A stretch of DNA of 58,794 nucleotides from Anaerolineaceae bacterium. Its GTDB lineage: Bacteria > Chloroflexota > Anaerolineae > Anaerolineales > Villigracilaceae. The stretch spans positions 1 to 58,794 of the forward strand of contig QZIJ01000112.1 in assembly GCA_003598975.1 (NCBI GenBank). The letters run 5' to 3'. Of the stretch, positions 50,805 through 58,794 are shown one piece after another; the first letter of the stretch is position 1; every line of letters begins with the position of its first letter. The notes under the pieces are model-generated. The model was not told the origin of the DNA and made no database searches. It was given only the letters and a program-made list of their open reading frames with translations. A program made the position numbers and the translations under genes.

Positions 50805-51863
50805 TTACAGGCTCTTCGCCATCAACGCCGCGAGGTCCGCCGTGCGGCACGAGTAACCCCACTCATTGTCGTACCACGTCACCACCTTGATGAAGTTGTT
50901 CTTCTCTTTGCCGAGCGCCATTGTGAACGGCAGGTCAATGGAGGAGGAGTGCGGATCGCCTTTGTAATCAATCGAGACGAGCGGCTCGTCCACGGCCTGG
51001 AGAATCCCCTTGAAGCGCGGGAGTTTCGCGGCATCGCGGAAGAGTTGGCGCAATTCCTCAGTGGTGGTTTCCTTCTCGAGTTCGGCGGTGAAGTCCACCA
51101 CAGAGACGGTCGAGGTTGGAACGCGCAGGGCGTAGCCGTCGAACTTGCCTTTCAAATCGGGGATGACCAACGCCACGGCCTTGGCCGCGCCCGTCGTCGT
51201 CGGGATGATGCTCATCGCGGCGGCGCGCGCCCGCCTCAGGTCCGAGTGAGGCATGTCGAGGATCTTCTGGTCGTTGGTGTACGCGTGGACGGTCGTCATG
51301 AAAGCGCGTTTGATCGTGTATGCATCGTGCACCACCTTCGCGGCGGGCGCGAGGCAGTTCGTGGTGCAGGAAGCGTTCGAAATCACATGATGAACCTTCG
51401 GGTCATACTTATCCTCATTCACGCCCATCACGACGGTCAAGTCTTCGCCCTCGGCGGGAGCAGTGATGATGACTTTCTTCGCGCCGCCCGCGGTGATGTG
51501 ATTCTCAGCGCCCTTTACAGTCTTGCCTTTTTTGTTCACGCCATCTTTCTTGATGGTGAAAATGCCTGTCCCTTCAACAACGATCTCCACACCCAAGTCA
51601 CCCCACTTGATGGCTGCGGGATCGGTCTCTTTGAACGCCTTGACCTTCTTTCCATCGATCAACAGACCTTCATCATGGACCTCAACCGTCCCATCGAAGC
51701 GGCCGTAGTTCGAGTCATATTTGAGCAGGTGCGCCATGGTCTTCATGTCGCCGATGTCGTTGAACGCCACCACTTCCAGTTCGTTCGGATACTTGTCGCG
51801 GATCGCCTTGAGCACCTGCCGACCAATTCGTCCGAAGCCATTAATACCAACTTTGATTGTCAT
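50805..51863 (-). CDS. gap: Glyceraldehyde-3-phosphate dehydrogenase
   Basis: A 352-residue GAPDH, started at the ATG 51863 (GGAGG five bases upstream). NAD loop I-N-G-F-G-R-I-G-R, catalytic Cys in [12 protein letters not shown], later H-A-Y-T-N-D-Q-K and [12 protein letters not shown]. About a dozen extra residues ([14 protein letters not shown]) occur after T-G-I-F-T relative to typical bacterial GAPDH, within the coenzyme domain; many NAD-type GAPDHs are shorter there. It catalyses the NAD+-dependent oxidation step of glycolysis. A Rex-like operator lies just upstream (51882-51899). Confidence 0.97.
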   Translation of the reverse strand: MTIKVGINGFGRIGRQVLKAIRDKYPNELEVVAFNDIGDMKTMAHLLKYDSNYGRFDGTVEVHDEGLLIDGKKVKAFKETDPAAIKWGDLGVEIVVEGTGIFTIKKDGVNKKGKTVKGAENHITAGGAKKVIITAPAEGEDLTVVMGVNEDKYDPKVHHVISNASCTTNCLAPAAKVVHDAYTIKRAFMTTVHAYTNDQKILDMPHSDLRRARAAAMSIIPTTTGAAKAVALVIPDLKGKFDGYALRVPTSTVSVVDFTAELEKETTTEELRQLFRDAAKLPRFKGILQAVDEPLVSIDYKGDPHSSSIDLPFTMALGKEKNNFIKVVTWYDNEWGYSCRTADLAALMAKSL

Positions 51864-51881
51864 GGGAACCTCCATATTTGC

Positions 51882-51899
51882 TTGTGATTTATTTCACGA
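51882..51899. promoter_or_regulatory. Candidate Rex operator upstream of gap
   Basis: TTGTGATTTATTTCACGA is an 18-base imperfect palindrome (half-sites TTGTGA and TTCACGA) closely matching the common Rex consensus TTGTGA-N6-TTCACAA in form. It is centred about 27 bases upstream of the gap ATG, overlapping the probable leader or core promoter. A rex gene lies at 56192-56809. NADH would release Rex and raise gap transcription. Confidence 0.6.
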
Positions 51900-52081
51900 T
51901 TGTATCTGAAAAACAGATTTTGGAATAGGCTTGAAAACATTTTACACCAGAACCCCCCTCCACCATCCAATCAAATATCCTTCTGTGGTCTCTCATTGAA
52001 AATAGAATTCTTGGGTACAATACTACGGGCCGCAGAAATGTGCGCCTCCCATTTGCATCCCCATCTGAAACTAGGAATCAC

Positions 52082-52924
52082 ATGAACGACTTCACCCCCG
52101 AAAAGGAACAACTCTTAAAAAGCCGAAAACGAAAATTCGGACTCACCTACGGCGCCGCGGGCGGACTGGCCTTTGCCATCGCCTTGTGGGGATTCGACGC
52201 CATCCTGCTCTCCCAATCGCACGCCATGTTCCCCTGGCTGAAACTGCTTGTGGGGGGCATCCTCACCACGTTCACCGGCGGACTGGCCGGCTGGCTCACC
52301 TCCCGTTTCGAGAAGATCCTGCTTGGATTCCTCTTTTGGGTCGCCGCCAGCGCGCTCTTTGGGCTGTACATCGTCATCGTCCCGCTCGTGCTCGCGCCGC
52401 GCATCACCGGCCTGCTCGTGCCGCAGATCCGTCACCTGCTCCTCTACACTACCTACGACAACCTGCCCACCATGGTGGCGGTGGCCTTCGGTTGGACCAT
52501 CGTCGGCGCCATCATCAGCAGTGTCATTCAACTCCCCATGCTCGACCATGCCGTGTTCAGCTTCAGCGGATTCGGCAAGATTCGGCCACACCTGCTCTGC
52601 GCCATCCTTATGCTCATCAGCGGGAGTGTGTCCGACAGCCTCAACAACAAACCCCTCCGCGACCCCATTATCGCATTGGATTCGACCTTTCAGTTCATCC
52701 TCGACACACGCGGACAGGAAATTGACAAGGCCACCTCACGCGAAAAGCACCTGGCCTCCTTCCGCCTCATCCAACAGGATGTGACCGAAAACCGCCAGCT
52801 GGTGGTCAGCCACTACGACAGGCTCCTGGAAAACATCGAAGTGCTCGTCAACTTCGATGGGAAGTGGGCCATATGCCCCACTTTCTTCAATTCCCCGTTG
52901 ACCTGTCAGCCCATCTCGCCATAA
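52082..52924 (+). CDS. Membrane protein of unknown function preceding FecR-like gene
   Basis: A 280-residue protein starting at the ATG 52082. Five or so transmembrane helices fill residues 18-210 with a short N-terminal basic tail (K-S-R-K-R-K). The last 70 residues (T-F-Q-F-I-L-D-T-R-G-Q-E-I-D ... W-A-I-C-P-T-F-F) are soluble. No family is recognised. It has 16 bases to the FecR-like gene and is probably in one operon with it and the cyclase gene. Confidence 0.75.
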   Translation: MNDFTPEKEQLLKSRKRKFGLTYGAAGGLAFAIALWGFDAILLSQSHAMFPWLKLLVGGILTTFTGGLAGWLTSRFEKILLGFLFWVAASALFGLYIVIVPLVLAPRITGLLVPQIRHLLLYTTYDNLPTMVAVAFGWTIVGAIISSVIQLPMLDHAVFSFSGFGKIRPHLLCAILMLISGSVSDSLNNKPLRDPIIALDSTFQFILDTRGQEIDKATSREKHLASFRLIQQDVTENRQLVVSHYDRLLENIEVLVNFDGKWAICPTFFNSPLTCQPISP

Positions 52925-52940
52925 GACATTTGGAGCCAGC

Positions 52941-54179
52941 ATGAAATCGACTCGACGGAACATTCTTCTCCTGACTGTCTCGCTTCTCCTCCTGACCTCG
53001 GCCTGCCAGCCCACCCCAACCGCATCCCCACTGACGGGGACGCTGAGCGAACTCAGCGGCAGGGTGGAATTCAAATCGGCGGCAGAGACCACCTTCCAGT
53101 CCGTGGAAGCGGGCGACATGATTCAGGTCAACGACCAGGTGCAGACTGGCGACGATGGCCGCGTCCGCGTGGACCTCTCCAGCGGGACGATCATCCGCGT
53201 GGCTCCGTCTTCGCTGTTCACGCTCGCGTCCAACGAAACCGCCGAGGACGGACTCGCCACCAAACTCAAACTCGAACTGGGTCGAATCTTCATCATCCTC
53301 AGCGGCGGCTCGGTGGACGTGGAGACCCCCTCGGGCGTGGCCTCGGTGCGCGGCTCGTACATGATGGTGGAGATTGATCCCGTCACGCAGGATGTGATCG
53401 TCACCTGCCTCGAGGGAAATTGCTCCGCGGGTGGAATCAACTTCGCCGATGGGCAAAAGATCACGTTCCATTATGATTCTGCGACTGGAAAATACGGCCC
53501 TCCGATTTTGGAGGAAATGACCGAGGAGGATTTCCAACTCTGGCTGGAAAACAACCCAGAAGCGCGGCAAATCTACAACCAGATTCTGGCAGGAAAATCG
53601 GCCCCCACCGCCACACCCACTTCCTCTGCATCTCCCACACCCACTTCACAGACCACCATCATCACCGATACCGAGCCGAATTGTTTCAGCCTGCAAGCCC
53701 CGCCCGACGGCGCGTTGATCAACGCATCGGGACTGGTCACGTTCACGTGGGAGCCGCAGGAAGGCGCGGCCTCCTATGAGGTGGTGTTCACCTCGCCCGG
53801 CGGCGCGCAAAATACGCTGGTCACCACCAGCACCAGCCTCGCCAATTTCATTGACATTTTCCCGCTCGGCGGGACCTATTCGTGGGAAGTGACCGCCCTG
53901 CGCGCAGACGGGACGCCCATCTGCACGGCCAAAGCGTTCGCGTTCTCCAAACCCGTTTCGCCCGCGCTAGAACCGCCCGCCCCATCCGGGAAAACCGTTT
54001 GCACGCAGGATGATGCCCAATGGAGCAATCCCAGCGCGCCCTGTTACTGCAATATCGAAAGTTCCAACAATCCGCGTTACTGCAAACTGCCTGTTGAGCC
54101 AACGCCCACAAAAACGCCCGCCCCCACGCCAACCAAAACGCCGCTCCCCAGCCCCACGCCCAGCGAATATCCGCAATGA
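52941..54179 (+). CDS. FecR-domain lipoprotein with Ig-like and Thr/Pro-rich parts
   Basis: A 412-residue lipoprotein (signal peptide, lipobox T-S-A-C at Cys 22). Residues about 34-150 are a FecR domain: L-S-G-R-V-E-F-K, V-N-D-Q-V-Q-T-G-D-D-G-R-V-R-V-D-L-S-S-G-T, L-E-L-G-R-I-F-I, V-E-T-P-S-G-V-A-S-V-R-G-S. After a Thr/Ser/Pro linker comes an Ig-like/fibronectin-like domain (about 250-340: F-T-W-E-P-Q-E-G-A-A-S-Y-E-V) and a Pro/Thr-rich tail. It should sit outside the membrane and pass signals or bind polymers. It is followed by the CHASE2-cyclase gene 20 bases downstream; this pairing recurs in cyanobacteria and Chloroflexota. Confidence 0.87.
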   Translation: MKSTRRNILLLTVSLLLLTSACQPTPTASPLTGTLSELSGRVEFKSAAETTFQSVEAGDMIQVNDQVQTGDDGRVRVDLSSGTIIRVAPSSLFTLASNETAEDGLATKLKLELGRIFIILSGGSVDVETPSGVASVRGSYMMVEIDPVTQDVIVTCLEGNCSAGGINFADGQKITFHYDSATGKYGPPILEEMTEEDFQLWLENNPEARQIYNQILAGKSAPTATPTSSASPTPTSQTTIITDTEPNCFSLQAPPDGALINASGLVTFTWEPQEGAASYEVVFTSPGGAQNTLVTTSTSLANFIDIFPLGGTYSWEVTALRADGTPICTAKAFAFSKPVSPALEPPAPSGKTVCTQDDAQWSNPSAPCYCNIESSNNPRYCKLPVEPTPTKTPAPTPTKTPLPSPTPSEYPQ

Positions 54180-54199
54180 CGGGCGCATAGGATCATCTC

Positions 54200-56047
54200 A
54201 TGTCATCCAATCGCAGATTCAGCCTGCGCTTCATCCTGTTGATCGGCACCGCGCTCGTCCTGCTGGTGTTGCAGGTGGTTGCCAGTTTCGCCAGCGGACG
54301 TTCGCCTTTGCAGACTCTGGAATTCGGCGCGCGCGACACGATGATGCGCCTGCGCGGCGTCCAGCCTGTATCGGGAGAGGTGGTCGTCATCGCGATTGAC
54401 GATCTCGCGCTGAAATGGGTCGGGGTGCAGTGGCCGTGGCCGCGCGCCTACCTGGCCGAGATCGTGGACAAGGTCAACGTGGCGGGCGCGAAAGTCGTCG
54501 GGTTGGATATCCTCCTTTTCGAGGCCTCCGCCGACCCGTCGGGAGATGAGGCGCTGGCGCGGGCGCTGGAAGAGTCGCAGAACGCGGTGGCGGTCATGCA
54601 GATCTTCCGCCAGCCGGGGACCGTCACGCTGAATCTGCCGCGTCCTATTTTAAATTCGCTCGACGGCGTGGGTATCACTTCGCTCGAAAGCGACGAAGAT
54701 GCCATCACGCGCAGTCTGCAGGCCTACGATACGTTTGGGGAGGATGCCTATTTCAACTGGGCGTTCGAGATTGCGCGGCTGTATCTCGGCGTGGACGCGC
54801 CCGCCAATTGGACATCCACGAGCCTGACGTTCAACGGACAGACTGTGCCGCTTCAACGCGGCGACCTGATCGTGGACATGGCGGGCCCGGCGGGGACGAT
54901 ACCCACCTACTCGGTGACGGCATTGCTCGAAGGCGACATCCTCGCGCAAAACCCCGAGGCCCTGCGCGACAAGATCGTGCTGGTCGGCCCGACCTCCATC
55001 ACGCTGAAAGATGTTTTCCCCACGCCCTTCTCGGCGAAAGCCCCGACGCCCGGCGTGGAGATCGTTGCCAGCGCGGTGGAGATGATGCTGCGCGGCAGTT
55101 ACCTGCGCGAGTCGCCGCCGTGGGTGGGACTGCTGGCGATTTTGCTTGCGGCAATTCTGGCGGCGTTCATCAGCCGATTGCAAAGACCGTCGCTTACGCT
55201 GGCCCTGCTCGGGCTGGCAATGGCGCTCTACGCGCTGACGGGTTATCTCACCTTCCGTTTTGCGCGGCTCTACCTGCCCATGGTCGGGCCGCAGTTGATG
55301 TTGTTCCTCGGTGTGCTGTTGCCGACCATCGAGCAGGCCGTTTCGCAGGAACTGGAAAAACGTCGCGTCCGCAATTTGTTTACGCGCTTCATCTCGCCTG
55401 AAATGGTGGACCAACTGATCGCCACGCAGGATATCAACTCGCTGAACAAGCGCGCGAACGTCAGCATCCTGTTTTCCGACATCCGCGGTTTCACCACCCT
55501 CTCGGAGAAACTCGCTCCCGAGGAAGTGGTGGCGTTGCTGAATCCATATCTCGAGGCGATGACGGGCGTGATCTACCAGCACGGCGGGACGGTGGACAAG
55601 TACGAAGGCGACGCGATCATCGCGTTCTTCGGCGAACCCGTTTCGTATCCTGACCATGCGCGGCGTGCCGTCCGAGCGGCGGTGGACATGCGAACGGCGT
55701 TGGACGAACTAAAAGCCCGCTGGGAGCGGGAGGGGACGCCGCGGCCGAATTTAGAGATGGGCATCGGCATCCACTCGGGAGAGGTGTTCGTGGGTCTGCT
55801 CGGTTCGGCACAGCGGATCAATTACACGGTGATCGGTGACGCGGCCAACCTGGCCTCGCGCCTGCAAGACTTGACGAAAACCTATCAGTGGCCGATCCTC
55901 ATCAGTGAGAGCGCCCAGCGACAGGTTCAGGACGAGTTCGAGACGGAGTTTGTCGATTCGGTGCTGGTGAAAGGCAAGTCGGAGCCAGTCCGCACGTATA
56001 AGGTGATTGGGCGAAAGGGCGCGGACCCGATCAAAGGTTGGAAGTAG
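54200..56047 (+). CDS. CHASE2 sensor class III adenylate/guanylate cyclase
   Basis: A 615-residue membrane signalling enzyme. A helix at 8-30 is followed by a CHASE2 extracytoplasmic sensor (about 35-305) and three helices (about 308-380). The cyclase domain (about 410-585) has the metal Asp residues in L-F-S-D-I-R-G-F-T and K-Y-E-G-D-A-I-I-A-F-F-G, the purine-selecting Lys of V-D-K-Y-E-G-D, the partner T-V-I-G-D, and the transition-state Asn/Arg of N-L-A-S-R-L. Lys with Thr/Asp at the specificity sites predicts cAMP. Its TAG stop is in a GTAGGGGC repeat (56044-56111). Confidence 0.94.
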   Translation: MSSNRRFSLRFILLIGTALVLLVLQVVASFASGRSPLQTLEFGARDTMMRLRGVQPVSGEVVVIAIDDLALKWVGVQWPWPRAYLAEIVDKVNVAGAKVVGLDILLFEASADPSGDEALARALEESQNAVAVMQIFRQPGTVTLNLPRPILNSLDGVGITSLESDEDAITRSLQAYDTFGEDAYFNWAFEIARLYLGVDAPANWTSTSLTFNGQTVPLQRGDLIVDMAGPAGTIPTYSVTALLEGDILAQNPEALRDKIVLVGPTSITLKDVFPTPFSAKAPTPGVEIVASAVEMMLRGSYLRESPPWVGLLAILLAAILAAFISRLQRPSLTLALLGLAMALYALTGYLTFRFARLYLPMVGPQLMLFLGVLLPTIEQAVSQELEKRRVRNLFTRFISPEMVDQLIATQDINSLNKRANVSILFSDIRGFTTLSEKLAPEEVVALLNPYLEAMTGVIYQHGGTVDKYEGDAIIAFFGEPVSYPDHARRAVRAAVDMRTALDELKARWEREGTPRPNLEMGIGIHSGEVFVGLLGSAQRINYTVIGDAANLASRLQDLTKTYQWPILISESAQRQVQDEFETEFVDSVLVKGKSEPVRTYKVIGRKGADPIKGWK

Positions 56048-56111
56048 GGGCGAATCTGCGTGAGCGCCCGGGATAGACAAGAAGAGGGCAGACACGCAGG
56101 TCTGCCCCTAC
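56044..56111. repeat. GTAGGGGC-type inverted repeat supplying the cyclase stop codon
   Basis: It starts GTAGGGGCGAATCTGCGTG and ends GGTCTGCCCCTAC, with complementary GCCCCTAC/GTAGGGGC ends. The TAG at 56045-56047 is the stop of the cyclase gene. It lies between cyclase and rex and may stop transcription. Confidence 0.75.
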
Positions 56112-56117
56112 ATTTTA

Positions 56118-56168
56118 TTGTGTTGATTTGTACAAAACGGATGTGTTATGGTAAAGTTAATTAACTTT
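56118..56168. promoter_or_regulatory. Rex promoter region with two palindromic sites
   Basis: TTGTGTTGATTTGTACAA (56118-56135) has TTGTG/TACAA half-sites at Rex-like spacing, and AAAGTTAATTAACTTT (56153-56168) is a perfect 16-base palindrome 23 bases before the rex ATG. Either could serve autoregulation by Rex; the first is the closer match to Rex binding sites. Seen only as sequence, not tested. Confidence 0.45.
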
Positions 56169-56191
56169 TCACGATTGGCGAGGGAACACCC

Positions 56192-56809
56192 ATGAATGCA
56201 GAACGAATCCCAGACATTATCATTGGCCGCCTGCCCGTTTATTTGAGGGCATTGCAACGCATGGCAGAGAAGGGGGTGCAGACGACTTCCTCCCAGGAAT
56301 TGGGAGAGCGGGTGGGGATTTCGGCGGCGCAAATCCGCAAGGACATTTCGCAGTTTGGCGAGTTCGGCAAGCAGGGGACAGGGTATCACATCCCGTTTTT
56401 GCTGGATAAGTTGCGCGCCATCCTGAAAGTGGACCGCATCTGGGATGTGGCGCTGGTGGGCGCAGGCGATATGGGTCACGCGCTGGCGCGTTATCAGGGA
56501 TTTTCGAATCGCGGCTTTCAGATCGTGATGGTCTTCGATAATGACCCGTCCAAAGTGGGACAGATGGCGGGGAATTTCAAGGTGGAGAACACGGATGTGA
56601 TGGTGGAACGAATCCGTGCGGCGGGGGTGAAGGTAGCCATGCTGACGGTGCCTGCCGCGGCCGCGCAGGAAGCGGCGGATTTGCTGGCAAAGGCGGGGGT
56701 GAAGGCGATTCTGAATTATGCGCCGATCAGCCTGAACGTCCCGCCCGATGTGAGGGTACAACACATAGACCCAGCAACGCATTTGCAGAGGATGACGTAT
56801 TATCTCTAA
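56192..56809 (+). CDS. rex: Redox-sensing transcriptional repressor Rex
   Basis: A 205-residue Rex. The winged-helix N-terminus (I-P-D-I-I-I-G-R-L-P-V-Y-L-R-A-L, E-R-V-G-I-S-A-A-Q-I-R-K-D-I-S-Q-F-G-E-F-G, K-Q-G-T-G-Y-H) binds operators; the C-terminal Rossmann domain (V-G-A-G-D-M-G-H-A-L-A-R-Y, V-F-D-N-D-P-S-K-V-G) binds NADH/NAD+. The C-terminal swapped helix (D-V-R-V-Q-H-I-D-P-A-T-H-L) is intact. High NADH releases it from DNA. AGGGAA precedes the ATG. Likely targets include gap in this window. Confidence 0.96.
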   Translation: MNAERIPDIIIGRLPVYLRALQRMAEKGVQTTSSQELGERVGISAAQIRKDISQFGEFGKQGTGYHIPFLLDKLRAILKVDRIWDVALVGAGDMGHALARYQGFSNRGFQIVMVFDNDPSKVGQMAGNFKVENTDVMVERIRAAGVKVAMLTVPAAAAQEAADLLAKAGVKAILNYAPISLNVPPDVRVQHIDPATHLQRMTYYL

Positions 56810-56816
56810 TCTTCCG

Positions 56817-56848
56817 CCGCCTAATGTCCCAAAACGGATATTAGGCGG
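56817..56848. terminator. Hairpin after rex
   Basis: CCGCCTAATGTCC (56817-56829) and GGATATTAGGCGG (56836-56848) pair with one mismatch around CAAAAC, just after the rex stop (56809). It may end rex or form part of the recombination-site-like structure at the left edge of the AT-rich segment. Confidence 0.6.
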
Positions 56849-56927
56849 TGGTCGTCTATAAGCCGTTATACCGCCGCCGCATAACCCCTAGTTGGGCATT
56901 TATCTTGCAAGCCATAAGGAGAATGGA

Positions 56928-57452
56928 ATGAAAGGCAGTAGTCAAATCAAATTTGGAATAGTTTTGATACTGTTTGTAGCGTTTCTTGTTGCTGAAAAAC
57001 AATTTCCCGCAATAAGAGAATGGGTAAGCACAAACACGGCATACCCATTAAATATCATTCTGGTTGGAATCGTCATTTTTGTTCTTAGTATTTGGTCGGG
57101 TGTCACGGGTTGTGCGACAATTGCTACTCTTGTAGCAGGTGTCGGCGGAATCCTTTATTATCAGAAAGTAACAGGAAACAGTGAACCTATTTTATGGACT
57201 CTAATACCTGCATTCATTGGGGTTGGCATGATTCAATCTGGATTATTTAGTGGCGTTACGCAAAAAGCAAAAGTAGGAACTCAACTCATAGGTTTTAGTA
57301 TAATGGTGTTTGTTATTTGCGCAGTTATTTTTGGTAGGTCTCAATTATTAGGCGGCACTTACGGTTTAGCAATCATATTAATACCATTAGGTGTATGGTA
57401 TTTCGTTAAAGGCTTGCGCTCCAAAAAGAACAATCAAGACACTGAAATTTAA
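56928..57452 (+). CDS. Small polytopic membrane protein, function unknown
   Basis: A 174-residue protein starting at the ATG 56928 with AAGGAGAATGGA before it. It has five hydrophobic stretches (near residues 10-30, 43-62, 66-80, 90-115 and 120-160) and a basic, charged C-terminus (L-R-S-K-K-N-N-Q-D). No family is recognised. Its base composition is AT-rich like the GTPase gene 38 bases downstream, and both lie inside the integron-like segment; they may act together at the membrane. Confidence 0.65.
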   Translation: MKGSSQIKFGIVLILFVAFLVAEKQFPAIREWVSTNTAYPLNIILVGIVIFVLSIWSGVTGCATIATLVAGVGGILYYQKVTGNSEPILWTLIPAFIGVGMIQSGLFSGVTQKAKVGTQLIGFSIMVFVICAVIFGRSQLLGGTYGLAIILIPLGVWYFVKGLRSKKNNQDTEI

Positions 57453-57490
57453 AGGCTTGTATCAAAACAAAATTTCACAGTGAGGTCAAC

Positions 57491-58645
57491 ATGAGTCAAT
57501 TAGAAGATGATTTGAAAGCACTCCTCAATAAAATGCCGCCTCCAAATATTGCCGTAATCGGCAGAACGGGTGCAGGCAAAAGCACACTAATTAATACAGT
57601 ATTCGGGTCAGAACTCGCAAAGGCAGACGCAGGATTACCCGTCAGCAAGGCATTTATTCGCTATCCAAAATCGGCAGAAGAAAAATCGCTTGTCGTGATT
57701 TATGATTCGGCAGGATATGAAATGGATAGAGAAAATAAATTTCACAACGACATTATTAGTTTTCTAAAAGGCAAAAAAACTAATACAAATATTGAAGAAC
57801 AAATTCATCTTGTTTGGTATGTTGTCAATTTAGGCGTAAAGCGTTTTGAACATTTTGACGCAGAGATTATTTCTTTATTAAGGGGAGAAACAGTACCTGT
57901 AATTATTGTCTTAGCGCAAGCAGACCTAGCAACTACAGGCGAAACAGCAAAAGTCGAAGAAACAATTCGGAATTATGGCACAGAGTTCAAATTTAAAGAC
58001 TTTAGAATATTGAGAGTTTCTGCAAAGCCAATGCACGGCGAGCCTTTTGGCGTTAATGAACTTGTCAATTTGTCAGCCGAATTATTACCAGAGTTATATA
58101 CCGAAGCATTAATCGCAAGACAAATCGTCAATTTGGAAATTAAGAGAAAAAAGGCTTTAGAGTATGTAAAATTATCTGCCGCCACTTGCTTTGCCACAGG
58201 CTTTGTCCCAATTCCTGGAACAACTTCATCTAATGCTCTGGCAACTCAAGTTATGTTGTGTACAAAAATAGCATCACTTTATGGGTATGCAGAATGGATA
58301 CAAATACTGGAAAAGGTCAGCAGCGTTACTATTGGTTCAATCTTAACATTGAGTATAAGTTGGGTTCTGGAATTAATTAACACTGTCTTTCCTCCAGCCA
58401 GTCTTGTTGGGGGTGGATTAAAAGGTGGAATAGCGGCAACTTACATCACTATCGTAGGATTAACTTATGTTTCCGTCTTTGAAAAACTTTCATTGACAGA
58501 TATAAAGGGTAAAACAAAAACCGAAATTGAAGAGTTCATTCATCAGACATTTCGTGAAGAATTCAAGAAAAATTCACGAATCAGAATCGGCTCGAAAGGT
58601 GATATAGAAAAAATTGAATTATTTCAAGTAGCAAGGTCAGTCTAA
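57491..58645 (+). CDS. Membrane-associated GTPase with DUF697-like helical domain
   Basis: A 384-residue protein. The N-terminal G domain (about 18-200) has P-loop G-R-T-G-A-G-K-S-T, G2-like T in V-S-K-A-F-I-R, G3 Y-D-S-A-G and a G4 written A-Q-A-D rather than N-K-x-D. Residues about 215-345 form a DUF697-like part (A-A-T-C-F-A-T-G-F-V-P-I-P-G, then hydrophobic helices), followed by a helical tail. Such proteins resemble small dynamin/Era-like GTPases acting at membranes. The AT-rich composition suggests transfer. A relation to defence or stress is possible but is only a guess. Confidence 0.82.
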   Translation: MSQLEDDLKALLNKMPPPNIAVIGRTGAGKSTLINTVFGSELAKADAGLPVSKAFIRYPKSAEEKSLVVIYDSAGYEMDRENKFHNDIISFLKGKKTNTNIEEQIHLVWYVVNLGVKRFEHFDAEIISLLRGETVPVIIVLAQADLATTGETAKVEETIRNYGTEFKFKDFRILRVSAKPMHGEPFGVNELVNLSAELLPELYTEALIARQIVNLEIKRKKALEYVKLSAATCFATGFVPIPGTTSSNALATQVMLCTKIASLYGYAEWIQILEKVSSVTIGSILTLSISWVLELINTVFPPASLVGGGLKGGIAATYITIVGLTYVSVFEKLSLTDIKGKTKTEIEEFIHQTFREEFKKNSRIRIGSKGDIEKIELFQVARSV

Positions 58646-58691
58646 TAGTATTGTTTTTCACTCGCCATCGAGTCTTGCACAAAGTAAAAAT

Positions 58692-58794
58692 GCCCAACAA
58701 AGCGTGCACCCGACGCTGGGGATTCTGGCGCGATTCCAAGCATTTTTCTACGCCTCAGCATTTTCCCAGTCGGACGGCGTCCCGCCGCCCGCCC
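58692..58794. other. Left part of a possible attC site, cut off at the window end
   Basis: GCCCAAC (58692-58698) is followed by AAAGCGTGCACCCGACGC and a run to the end of the window. This order (RYYYAAC, spacer, L-box) fits an attC site; the complementary right half and GTTRRRY would lie beyond 58794. Confidence 0.45.

Larger units (their letters stand above)
56891..58794. mobile_element. AT-rich two-gene segment bounded by integron-like core sites
   Basis: The left edge carries GTTGGGC (56891-56897), a match to the GTTRRRY core site of integron cassettes, and the right edge carries GCCCAAC (58692-58698), a match to the RYYYAAC half, followed by GCGTGCACCCGACGC and other sequence of cassette attC type up to the window end. 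Between them are two same-direction genes of clearly AT-rich composition, unlike the surroundings. No integrase is in view and the right attC is incomplete, so this is a candidate cassette, not proven. Confidence 0.5.

Noticed and set aside
50271..51887. Plus-strand frame of 538 codons opposite pgk and gap
   Set aside because: It crosses two well-supported glycolysis genes and has no recognisable motif; a shadow caused by GC-rich codon use.

Overview
The window looks like chromosome of an uncultured anaerobe-related Chloroflexota bacterium of the Anaerolineae type. This rests on gene style (secreted NBR1-type Ig repeats with Thr/Pro linkers, FecR plus CHASE2-cyclase, many lipoproteins with a short lipobox, Rex, type-5 UDG, DUF2905 beside ruvB), moderately high GC and TGA used normally as a stop. 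No 16S or tRNA gene is present to confirm it. Coding density is high and no gene-free stretch exceeds 300 bases.

Layout. 1-193 is a very GC-rich cysteine-hydrolase fragment fused at a 12-base shared word to a truncated lipoprotein, probably a chimeric joint. 181-4746 (minus) holds a lipoprotein, its ECF sigma factor, a small membrane protein and a two-component system. 4832-8807 (minus) encodes two large secreted proteins. 9005-12307 (plus) has dinB, yjbQ and two small-molecule/repair-style genes. 12401-16923 includes a pentapeptide-TIR protein, PspC protein, GNAT, ATP-grasp ligase and an S51-like protein with a CysRS-type tail. 16597-22323 (minus) carries a peroxiredoxin interrupted by UGA, a hydrolase, UDG, queA, a HEPN-type protein, DUF2905 and ruvB. 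22386-30557 is a double set of MacB/FtsX-type ABC exporters transcribed divergently. 30633-44336 is a metabolic stretch (GH1, hydrolases, CPBP, radical SAM, upp, serpin, alcohol dehydrogenase, SLC13 transporter, methyltransferases). 44535-51863 (minus) holds M50 peptidase, tpiA, a Ser/Thr kinase, pgk and gap. 52082-56809 (plus) holds a FecR/CHASE2-cyclase group and rex. 56891-58794 is an AT-rich two-gene segment bounded by integron-like core sites.

How things may work together. Central glycolysis (gap, pgk, tpiA) is clustered around a membrane Ser/Thr kinase, and a Rex-like operator lies just upstream of gap while rex itself is 4.3 kb away, so this stretch may respond to NADH/NAD+. The ABC region has one ATPase fused to a degenerate cyclic-nucleotide domain, and a class III cyclase lies in the same window.

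The most notable signal is that two genes are interrupted only by in-frame UGA at positions where cysteine is expected: a thioredoxin-fold peroxiredoxin (UGA-P-Y-C) and a SAM methyltransferase (UGA-UGA). In both, a 7-bp stem with a GUY triloop begins 10-11 bases after the UGA. They are candidate selenoproteins with bacterial SECIS elements. A second theme is a set of short palindromic or tandem repeats that enter coding regions in frame (dinB, udg, queA, adh) or supply the stop codon (dinB, ruvB, cyclase).
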